This document shows, piece by piece, positions 55,037 through 63,100 of a DNA stretch of 64,000 bases. The stretch is taken from positions 186,001 to 250,000 of the forward strand of contig NZ_CAJFCN010000006.1 in the NCBI RefSeq assembly GCF_904063055.1, read 5' to 3'. The DNA is from Pseudomonas paracarnis (GTDB taxonomy: Bacteria > Pseudomonadota > Gammaproteobacteria > Pseudomonadales > Pseudomonadaceae). Made by a program: the position numbers and the translations under genes. The notes under the pieces are model-generated. The model had not been told where the DNA came from. It saw only the letters and a program-made list of their open reading frames with translations, and made no database searches. Within the stretch, counting starts at the first letter, position 1. Each line of letters begins with the position of its first letter.

Positions 55037-56182
55037 TCACGTGCCGTCAGAGTGCCGATAAGGCAGGGCCGCCCTCGCCTCTTCGGCATACGCCAGAACC
55101 CCCACCCGCTCTCGCTCAAGAAAATCCTCCACGGCACTCTTCAACCCCGGGTGGCGCAAGTAGTGCCATGACCGCGTAATCACCGGCTCAAACCCGCGAA
55201 TCAATTTGTGCTCCCCCTGGGCACCCGCATCGAAGCGTTGCAGGCCGTGGGCGATGGCGTAGTCCATGCCTTGGTAGAAACAGGTCTCGAAATGCAGGCG
55301 GTCGAATTCCGCCAGGCAGCCCCAGTAGCGGCCATAGAAGCTGTCGCCGCCAAGCAGGCTGAAGGCCATGGCCACCGGGCGCGTGCCTTGTTTGGCCAAG
55401 ACTACGCGGATGGCTGCGGGCATGCGCTCAGCCAGCAGGCTGAAAAATGCGCGGGTCAGGTAGGGCGATTGCCGGCGCACCGCGTAGGTGTTGGCGTAGC
55501 AGGCATAGACAAAATCCCACTGGGCTTCGCTCAGCTCATGGCCTTGCAACCACTCGAACTCGATACCCTGCCCTGCCACTTGTTCACGTTCTTTGCGCAT
55601 CTGTTTGCGCTTGCGTGAACTCAGGGCGTCGAGGAAATCCTGGAAGTCGCGGTAGCCTCGGTTTTGCCAATGAAACTGGCAACCCAAGCGTTGCAACCAG
55701 CCGGGGTGTTGGGCCATGGCTTGATCGGCGAGGGCATCGGTAAAGTTGATATGGGCGCTCGACAGGCCTTCGATCTGCAGATAACCCGGCAGGCTATTGA
55801 GCAACTCAAAAGCGTCGGCGGCACTGGCAGCCAATACCCGCGGCCCACCGACCGGGCTGAACGGCACGGCCGTCAGCAACTTGGGGTAATAGTCGATGCC
55901 GGCGCGCTCGCAGGCGTCGGCCCAACCATGATCGAACACGTACTCGCCATAAGAATGCCATTTGCGATAACCCGGCAATGCCGCCATCAACCGGTCGCCT
56001 TCCCAGTGCAGCAAGTGCTCCGTCTGCCAGCCCGAATGCGGGCCGATGCTGGCGCTGTCTTCCAGCGCACTCAGAAACCCATGCTGCATAAACGGCTGGG
56101 CCTGTGGCATCAGGGCATCCCACGTGTGCGCAGCGATATCGGACAAGCTGTCCAGGCGTTGCAGCGGCATCGGCATCCTCAT
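55037..56182 (-). CDS. GNAT-like acyltransferase of the COG3146 (DUF482) family
   Basis: 381-residue cytoplasmic protein beginning MRMPMPLQRLDSLSDIAAHT. The tandem GNAT-like layout is seen in SALEDSASIGPHSGWQTEHL, LLTAVPFSPVGGPRVLAAS, FLDALSSRKRKQMRKEREQV and FDAGAQGEHKLIRGFEP. The family is described as peptidoglycan-related N-acyltransferase-like, but no reaction is proven. It is a single gene convergent with aqpZ. Confidence 0.83.
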   Translation of the reverse strand: MRMPMPLQRLDSLSDIAAHTWDALMPQAQPFMQHGFLSALEDSASIGPHSGWQTEHLLHWEGDRLMAALPGYRKWHSYGEYVFDHGWADACERAGIDYYPKLLTAVPFSPVGGPRVLAASAADAFELLNSLPGYLQIEGLSSAHINFTDALADQAMAQHPGWLQRLGCQFHWQNRGYRDFQDFLDALSSRKRKQMRKEREQVAGQGIEFEWLQGHELSEAQWDFVYACYANTYAVRRQSPYLTRAFFSLLAERMPAAIRVVLAKQGTRPVAMAFSLLGGDSFYGRYWGCLAEFDRLHFETCFYQGMDYAIAHGLQRFDAGAQGEHKLIRGFEPVITRSWHYLRHPGLKSAVEDFLERERVGVLAYAEEARAALPYRHSDGT

Positions 56183-56295
56183 TGTTTCTTGGCATGAAAA
56201 CCTGGCGAGTATCGCTGATCACAGCCGCGCGCACATCCTCAAAACACGCGGACAGGGCTCAAAACCCTTAGTTCCGTAGCGTAACGATTTGTCAT

Positions 56296-56313
56296 CTAGG
56301 TGAAATCACTTAG
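56296..56313. promoter_or_regulatory. Dyad in the porin promoter region
   Basis: CTAGGTGA-AA-TCACTTAG: arms match at 7 of 8 positions, about 145 bases upstream of the porin ATG. The 272-base region also has a 5' leader hairpin GGAGGG-TGTTG-CCCTCC (56417-56433). Confidence 0.4.
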
Positions 56314-56455
56314 CCACTACTCCGTCATAAACGGTCGCGATACTGACGCCAGTTTTTAGAGCGTCCGGGTCTACCGGGCGACATTTTTTCCGTCCGTCAT
56401 GGGTCGGTTGTGTCCTGGAGGGTGTTGCCCTCCCTCCTCACTTTCGGAGATTGAT

Positions 56456-57778
56456 ATGCGTCTTGCTTCCACTAAAACTGCGGCGGTCCTGTGTGGCGGC
56501 CTGTTGCTGGCACTGAGCGTTCCGGCCAGCGCTGCAGTCGACGCTAAATTGCTCGACATGCTCAAGGCCAACGGCCAGATCACCGCGGCGCAGTACACCG
56601 AACTGCAAATGGAACTGGCCAGAGATCAGAAAGAGCAGCAGATCGCACGCCAGGCTCAACAAGAGACCAACGAGCAGATCGCGGCCACCGCGAAAAAAAC
56701 CAACGAGCTGAGCAGCTTCGACCAGAAATTGGCTTGGGCAGCCAAGACCCAGTTCAAGGGTGACGTGCGCTTCCGCCAGGAAACCATAAAGATCGACGGC
56801 GAACCCAACAACGGTGGGCGTGACAAGGACCGTCAACGCATTCGTGCCCGCCTGGGTGCCTACACCGAAATCAACCCGCAGGTGGACACCGGTATCCGTA
56901 TCGCCACCGGCGGCGGCGATGATGCACGCTCCACCAACCAGGACCAGGATGGCTACTTCGATAAGAAGTCGATCTGGCTGGACCTCGGCTACATCGACTA
57001 CCACCCGGACCAGATCAAGAACCTGCACGTGATCGGCGGCAAGATGCTGCAGCCGTGGGTGAACATGGGCGATGTGATCTGGGATAGCGACATCAACCCT
57101 GAAGGCCTGGCCGTCACCTACAAATACCCACTGGGTAGCAGCGCGGAGCTGTTCGGTAGCCTGGGTAACTACAACCTCAAGGACAACGTCGACGGTGACG
57201 GCGTGCAATTTCGCCATGACCTGCGCCTGACGTCCGGCCAGTTGGGTACGCGTTTCTCGGTCACCGACAACCTGAAAATGACCTTGGGCGGCAGCATCTA
57301 CGCCTACAAGAACGACGAAGACAGCCGCTGCACAACCACCACCACGCCTTGCGCATTGGCGGTCAACGGCAACTCGGCCAACAATGAATTCCGCTTGTAC
57401 GAAGGCTTTGCGCAAGCAGACATCGGTGGCCTGGCCGTGCCGCTGTCGTTCTACGGCCAGTACGTAAAAAACAACGATGCGGTGACCGACCAGGACACCG
57501 CCTGGTTGCTGGGTGCCAAGTCCAAGGTGTTCGGTTTGAACCTGGACTACAACTACCGCGACGTTCAACGTAATGCCGTCGTCGGCGCCTTCACCGATTC
57601 GGACTTCGCCAACGGCACCACCGGCTCGCGCGGTCACAAGATGAAAGTCAGCTACGACATCGACAAGAACTTCGCCATCGGCGCCACCTACTTCCTGACC
57701 AAGGCTGACTTTGCCAGCCGGACCCAGCGCGATGCCGACACCAACACCTTGCAGTTGGATGCTGAAGCCAAGTTCTAA
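56456..57778 (+). CDS. Putative outer-membrane porin
   Basis: 440-residue porin with signal peptide (MRLASTKTAAVLCGGLLLALSVPASA). A coiled-coil-like N-terminal segment (about 30-80, LLDMLKANGQITAAQYTELQ ... Gln/Glu rich) is followed by a beta-barrel ending in F (LDAEAKF). The short helical prefix resembles that of Pseudomonas putative porins of the Porin_5 type. CGGAGATTGAT precedes the ATG. The substrate is not identifiable. Confidence 0.82.
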   Translation: MRLASTKTAAVLCGGLLLALSVPASAAVDAKLLDMLKANGQITAAQYTELQMELARDQKEQQIARQAQQETNEQIAATAKKTNELSSFDQKLAWAAKTQFKGDVRFRQETIKIDGEPNNGGRDKDRQRIRARLGAYTEINPQVDTGIRIATGGGDDARSTNQDQDGYFDKKSIWLDLGYIDYHPDQIKNLHVIGGKMLQPWVNMGDVIWDSDINPEGLAVTYKYPLGSSAELFGSLGNYNLKDNVDGDGVQFRHDLRLTSGQLGTRFSVTDNLKMTLGGSIYAYKNDEDSRCTTTTTPCALAVNGNSANNEFRLYEGFAQADIGGLAVPLSFYGQYVKNNDAVTDQDTAWLLGAKSKVFGLNLDYNYRDVQRNAVVGAFTDSDFANGTTGSRGHKMKVSYDIDKNFAIGATYFLTKADFASRTQRDADTNTLQLDAEAKF

Positions 57779-57785
57779 CGCTTAA

Positions 57786-57817
57786 CATGTAGGAGCGAGC
57801 AAGCTCGCTCCTACATG
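57786..57817. repeat. Compact REP palindrome overlapping the anti-sigma gene stop
   Basis: catgtaggagcgagc-aa-gctcgctcctacatg, perfect 15-bp arms. The anti-sigma stop (57811-57813) and its last Met codon lie inside it. Confidence 0.86.
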
Positions 57818-58047
57818 ATGTCTTTAAGCCGCTCGGCGGCCAGTTGTTCGGCCAGCGCATCAACCCCCTCCACCGGCTCCTGCGGCATACGCTTGAGCGT
57901 TGCCTGCATCAGGCGCATCTGACGGATAAAGCGTCGGCAGTTCGGGCAGAACATCAAGTGATGACGCACCAGCAGACGCTCCCGAAAGGTCAATTGCCCA
58001 TCGAGGTAGTCACTGGAACGCGCTACTTGTTCTTTACAGGTCAACAT
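57811..58047 (-). CDS. Soluble zinc-finger anti-sigma factor (ZAS domain)
   Basis: 78-residue protein, MLTCKEQVARSSDYLDGQLT. The zinc motif H-x3-C-x2-C is VRHHLMFCPNC, preceded by the helix that contacts the sigma factor. There is no membrane segment, so it is a soluble ZAS like those that respond to redox or metal changes. It overlaps the ECF sigma gene by 7 bases. Its last residue (Met) and TAG stop come from a REP palindrome. Confidence 0.86.
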   Translation of the reverse strand: MLTCKEQVARSSDYLDGQLTFRERLLVRHHLMFCPNCRRFIRQMRLMQATLKRMPQEPVEGVDALAEQLAAERLKDIM

Positions 58048-58655
58048 TCACCCGTTTCCTCAAAATGCTCCACCGTGGCGAAGACTTTAAGCCGCGCTCG
58101 ATGCAACAGCACACGGACGTTGGAGAGTGAAAGGGTCAGAAGATTACAGATTTCTTCCAATTCCAGGCCCTGGCGTTCACGCAGTACCAGCACACTGCTT
58201 TGCAATTCGGACAAACTCAGAATCGTATGCTCCAGGCACTTGCGCAATTCATCTTCGGTCAGCAGCGCTTCCGGGGTGTCCTGGTGCCAAGCGTAAGGGG
58301 CGACAGCCCAATGGCCATCATCCGGGCTGAAGCGGTCATCGCCGATAGTGCCGTGAGGCGAGGGTAAATCGTCGAGAAGGACTTCCCGACGATTTTGTTT
58401 GTAACGGCTCTTTGCGGAATTGGCAGTGATCGTCAATAACCATGTCTTGAGGCTAGATCGCCCTTCGAACTTGGCCAGGTTGCGCACCACCGAGAGCCAG
58501 GCATCTTGCACCACCTCATCGGCATGGCGCTGGCCGACGATGGCATACGCCACTGCCCGCATCGCACTCTGGTACGTGTTGACCAAATCCTTATAAGCCC
58601 GCTGCTCACCCTTGAGCAGGCGTTCAAGCAGGTGCGCATCGTCCGCTGCGGCCAT
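58041..58655 (-). CDS. ECF-family RNA polymerase sigma factor
   Basis: 204-residue sigma factor with region 2 (AYKDLVNTYQSAMRAVAYAI, DEVVQDAWLSVVRNLAKFEG) and region 4 (LSELQSSVLVLRERQGLELE, SNVRVLLHRARLKVF). Between them is a longer than usual linker (about 88-122) with acidic and His/Trp residues. With the downstream zinc anti-sigma factor it forms a two-gene unit, probably autoregulated. Its regulon is unknown. Confidence 0.9.
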   Translation of the reverse strand: MAAADDAHLLERLLKGEQRAYKDLVNTYQSAMRAVAYAIVGQRHADEVVQDAWLSVVRNLAKFEGRSSLKTWLLTITANSAKSRYKQNRREVLLDDLPSPHGTIGDDRFSPDDGHWAVAPYAWHQDTPEALLTEDELRKCLEHTILSLSELQSSVLVLRERQGLELEEICNLLTLSLSNVRVLLHRARLKVFATVEHFEETGEC

Positions 58656-58690
58656 CGTTTACCTCAATCTTGCCGTGGAAATACGCTCAA

Positions 58691-58778
58691 TGTGGGAGCT
58701 GGCTTGCCTGCGATCCAGACAACTCGGTGATTCAGGCACACCGAGCCGATGCCTTCACAGGCAAGCCAGCTCCCACAG
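58691..58778. repeat. REP pair (REPIN)
   Basis: Inverted arms 58691-58716 (tgtgggagctggcttgcctg...) and 58755-58778 (cacaggcaagccagctccca...), between the ECF sigma gene start and the stop of the KAS III gene. Confidence 0.88.
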
Positions 58779-58800
58779 TTGACCGCGTCCGGCCACATAC

Positions 58801-59922
58801 TCAGCGTTTGCGCAGGATCACACTGCCAATCGAATACCCGGCGCCAAAGGAGCTGAGTACGGCAACCGCGCCCTTGGGCAGGTCATCCTGATAAGTGTGG
58901 AACGCAATCACCGAGCCGGCCGAGCTCGTATTGGCGTAAGTATCGAGGATCACCGGTGCTTCTTCTACTGACGCGTCGCGCCCCAGCAGTTTCTTCACGA
59001 TCAGATGGTTCATGCTCAGGTTGGCCTGGTGCAGCCAGAAACGCTTCACATCAGTAACACTCAGCTGGTTTTCTGCCAGGTGCTCGCCGATCAATTCGGC
59101 CACCATCGGGCAGACATCACGGAACACCTTGCGGCCTTCCTGCACGAACAGCTTGTCGGGGGCGCCGATGCCCTCTTCCGCCGTGCGATTGAGGAAGCCA
59201 AAGTTGTTGCGGATGTTGTTGGAGAACTTGGTCAGCAGCTTGGTACTCACCACGTCGAACTGATGTTCGGACGTCGCCAGGTCAGCACGCTCCAGGATCA
59301 CCGCCGTGGCGGCATCACCGAAGATGAAGTGGCTGTCACGGTCACGAAAGTTCAGGTGGCCGGTGCAGACTTCCGGGTTGACCATCAGGATCGCCCGGGC
59401 CTGGCTCAACTGGATGCTGTTGGCCGCGTTCTGGATGCCGAAGGTGGCCGAGGAACACGCCACGTTCATGTCGAAACCGAAACCCTGGATACCCAAGGCT
59501 TCCTGGACTTCAATGGCGATCGCCGGGTAGGCGCGTTGCAGGTTGGAGCAGGCGACAATCACGCCGTCGATGTCGGCGGCGGTCTTGCCGGCGCGCTGCA
59601 GGGCTTGTTCGGCGGCACCGATGGCCATCTGGCAAAGCACCGACCATTCGTCGTTGCTGCGCTCGGGCAGGCGCGGAGCCATGCGCTGTGGATCGAGGAT
59701 GCCGTCCTTGTCCATCACAAAACGGCTCTTGATGCCGGATGCCTTTTCAATGAATGCCGCGCTCGACTCGGTCAGCGCCTGCACATCGCCACGTTCGATA
59801 GCGGCGGCGTTGTCGGCGTTGAACTGTTGTACGTAGGCATTGAAAGACTGCACCAGCTCTTCGTTGGAAATGCTGTTGGCCGGGGTGTACAGGCCAGTGC
59901 CGCTGATGACGACGTTATGCAC
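58801..59922 (-). CDS. Beta-ketoacyl-ACP synthase III-like condensing enzyme
   Basis: 373-residue KAS III-type enzyme. The catalytic Cys is in NVACSSATFG, His in WLHQANLSMN and Asn in YANTSSAGS. The sequence agrees, as I recall, with the P. aeruginosa PA3286-type protein that takes octanoyl-CoA into fatty acid synthesis. The start is a GTG at 59922 with AGAGGAACGACC upstream; a longer frame to 59973 would cover the operator. It is a single gene. Confidence 0.85.
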   Translation of the reverse strand: MHNVVISGTGLYTPANSISNEELVQSFNAYVQQFNADNAAAIERGDVQALTESSAAFIEKASGIKSRFVMDKDGILDPQRMAPRLPERSNDEWSVLCQMAIGAAEQALQRAGKTAADIDGVIVACSNLQRAYPAIAIEVQEALGIQGFGFDMNVACSSATFGIQNAANSIQLSQARAILMVNPEVCTGHLNFRDRDSHFIFGDAATAVILERADLATSEHQFDVVSTKLLTKFSNNIRNNFGFLNRTAEEGIGAPDKLFVQEGRKVFRDVCPMVAELIGEHLAENQLSVTDVKRFWLHQANLSMNHLIVKKLLGRDASVEEAPVILDTYANTSSAGSVIAFHTYQDDLPKGAVAVLSSFGAGYSIGSVILRKR

Positions 59923-59955
59923 GGTCGTTCCTCTAAATCTGTCAGGCAGAAGATA

Positions 59956-59973
59956 TTGGTACCGTCGTACCAA
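59956..59973. promoter_or_regulatory. Perfect palindrome upstream of the KAS III gene
   Basis: TTGGTAC-CGTC-GTACCAA: seven-base perfect arms, 34 bases ahead of the GTG start. It has the size of a TetR-family operator, but no such gene is adjacent. Confidence 0.6.
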
Positions 59974-60106
59974 AATTAAAGTCGTTTGATGTCATCCAGC
60001 GGGCATCAAACTGGCAATGCTTTTATTCAATCTTGTGACCGCGAAGTTTGCCACAACACCGGGGATTTGGCGCTATAGGCCAAACAAACACCTTGCGGCA
60101 AGGGCT

Positions 60107-63100
60107 TCAGGGCTCTATCTGGCTCCACTGCTTGCTCAGGCGTTTATCGGAAATCGGCACTTTGGTACCCAACTGCTGGGCAAACAGCGACACCCGGTAC
60201 TCCTCCAGCCACCAGCGGTACAGCTCCAACTGCGGGTCGCGCTTGCCTTCCTGGGTATGTTTGTTCACGCGGTTCTGGTACTGCGCCCACAGGCCGCCCA
60301 ATTCGCTGCTCCACACGCGGTCCTTTTGCACCTGGCTCGGCAGTTTTTCCAAACGCAGTTCGATAGCCTTGAGGAAACGCGGCAGTTCCTTGAACCACTG
60401 GGCCGGGGTTTCCCGCACAAAACCTGGATACACCAGGTTGCTCAGTTGCTGCTTGATATCGTTCAAGGCCACGGCCTGGGCCAGGTCGATCTTGCCCTTG
60501 AAGCGTTTTTGCAGGCCGTGCCAAAGTTTCAGCACTTCCAGGGTCAGGCGCGCCAGGCGTTCGGCGTGCTCAGTCCAACTGCCGCGCTTGCGTTCAGCCA
60601 AGGCCGCCAGGCCAGCGCCATCGCGTGGCAGGCTGGCTTCGCCTTCAAGTACACAGGTATCGAGGCTGGCCAGCAGGATGTCTTCCACCAGCGCGTCGAT
60701 TCGCCCCAGTTCACGGTACATCAACCCCAGTTCGGTCAGGCCCGGCAATTTGCCGCGCAGGAATTTCGCCGGCTCCGCCAATTGCTGCATCAGCAGGCGC
60801 TGCAAGGCGCGACGGTGCTGGAACTCGGCTTCGGCAGCGGTGGAGAAGCGCCCCTCCTTGACCGTGCCGTTCTCTTCCACCAGTGCCGGATACACCGTCA
60901 TCGACAGGCCGGCGATGTTCTGCTGGGTTTTTTCCGCCACCGCCGCAAACACCTTGGCCTCTACCGGCTGCTGGCTTTTCGCGGTTTGCGGCACCGCCAA
61001 GGCGGCCTGGCTGGCTTCGGCGAACCGTGCGGTCAGCTCGGCCAAGTCACGGCCTTCGCCGAGGAACTTGCCCTGGCCGTCGACCACTTCCAGGTTCATC
61101 TTCAGGTGGTTTTCCACCTGTTGCGCCGCCTCGGCCCACGCCTCATCGCTGACCCGCGCACCGGTCATGCGCAGCAATTCACGCCCCAGCGCCTGGGGCA
61201 GAGAGCCCTGGCCGAATTCGATACGTTGCAGCGCAGCCTTGACGAAGTCCGGCACCGGCACGAAGTTTTTGCGCAGCGCCTTGGGCAAGTTGCGCACCAG
61301 AGCGATGCACTTGGCTTCGATCAACCCCGGCACCAGCCACTCCAGGCGCTCGGCTGGCAACGCCGGCAACAACGGCGCCGGCACCCGCAGGGTCACGCCG
61401 TCACGGGGGTGGTTGGGTTCGAAGTGGTAACTCAAGGCCAGGGCCAGGTCGCCCAGGTGCAAGGTGTCCGGGTAATGCGCGGCGGTGACTTCACTGGCCT
61501 CGCGGGCCAGTACGTCTTCTTCACGCATGATCAGCAGTTGCGGGTCTTTCTGGCTGTTGACCTTGTACCAACTGTCAAAGGTGGCGGTCTGGTGAATCTC
61601 TGCGGGCAGGCGCGCATCGTAGAAGGCGTACAGGGTTTCTTCGTCGGCCAGGATGTCGCGACGGCGGGCCTTGGCTTCCAGCTCGTCGAGTTGCTCCAGC
61701 AGTTTCTGGTTGGCCGTCAGGCACTTGGCCCGGGACTGAATCTCGCCGCGCACCAGGCCTTCACGGATAAACAACTCACGGGACACCACCGGGTCAATCG
61801 GCCCGTAATGCACCGGCCGGCGCCCGACCACGATCAGCCCGAACAGGGTGATCTGCTCAAAGGCCACCACCTGGCCACGCTTCTTCTCCCAATGGGGTTC
61901 GAAGTGGTTCTTCTTGATCAGATGCCCGGCCAGCGGCTCGATCCAGTCGGCGTCGATTTTCGCCACCATGCGTGCATAGAGCTTGGTGGTTTCCACCAGT
62001 TCGGCGGTCATCAGCCATTGCGGGCGCTTCTTGCCGATGCCCGAAGACGGGTGAATCCAGAAGCGACGCTGGCGCGCCCCGAGGTAATCGCCGTCTTCGG
62101 TCTTCTGGCCAATCTGGCTGAGCAGGCCGGACAGTACCGCTTTATGCAGCTTCGGATAGTCGGCGGGCTCTTTGTTGAGGCTCAGCTGCATGTCGCGGCA
62201 GATCAGGCTCAATTGACGATGGGAGTCGCGCCACTCGCGCAGGCGCAAGTAATTGAGGAAGTTTTTGCGGCACCAGTTGCGCAACGGGCTGGCGGTCAGT
62301 TCCTGGCGCTGCTCCTCGAAACCGCGCCACAGGTTGACCAACCCGGCGAAGTCAGAATCCGGGTCTTTCCACTGTGCGTGGGCTTGGTCGGCCGCTTGTT
62401 GACGCTCTGGTGGGCGCTCGCGCGGGTCCTGGATCGACATGGCGCTGGCGACGATCAACACTTCCTGCAAACTGCCGAGCTTGGCCGCTTCCAGCAACAT
62501 GCGGCCCATGCGCGGGTCCACCGGCAAGCGGGCGAGCTGGCGGCCCAACGGCGTGAGCTGGCTGTTGCGGTCGACCGCCGAGAGTTCTTGCAGCAGGTTG
62601 AAACCGTCGCTGATGGCCTTGCCATCCGGCGGTTCGATAAACGGGAAATCGGTGATCTCGCCCAGGCGCAGGTGCAGCATCTGCAGGATCACGGCCGCGA
62701 GGTTAGTGCGCAGAATTTCCGGGTCGGTAAATTCCGGGCGCCCGATAAAATCTTCTTCGCTGTACAAGCGCACGCAAATACCCGGTTCAACCCGGCCGCA
62801 ACGGCCTTTACGCTGGTTGGCGCTGGCCTGGGAAATCGCCTCGATGGGCAGGCGCTGCACCTTGGCGCGGTAGCTGTAGCGGCTGATGCGTGCCGTGCCG
62901 CTGTCGATCACATAGCGAATGCCCGGCACCGTCAGCGAGGTTTCCGCAACGTTGGTCGCCAGTACCACGCGCCGGCCTGGGTGGGACTGGAAAATGCGCT
63001 GTTGCTCGGCCGGTGACAGCCGTGCGTACAACGGCAAAATCTCGGTGTGCTTGAGCTGGGCCTTGCGCAGCATGTCGGCCGCATCACGAATCTCGCGCTC

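Noticed and set aside
56281..56340. Pho-box-like GTCAT repeats before the porin
   Set aside because: The two GTCAT sequences are more than 40 bases apart and are not the 11-base direct repeats a Pho box needs.
56438..57637. A 399-codon open frame opposite the porin
   Set aside because: Antisense shadow of a beta-barrel gene; valine-rich composition, no start signals.
7175..58778. REP elements as a CRISPR array or attachment sites
   Set aside because: They are scattered single pairs between genes, without regular spacers or cas genes.
60017..63016. A 999-codon open frame on the plus strand opposite hrpA
   Set aside because: It is the antisense shadow of a high-GC gene. The translation is low-complexity (His, Gln, Leu rich) and has no ribosome binding site or domain, whereas the opposite strand encodes clear HrpA motifs.
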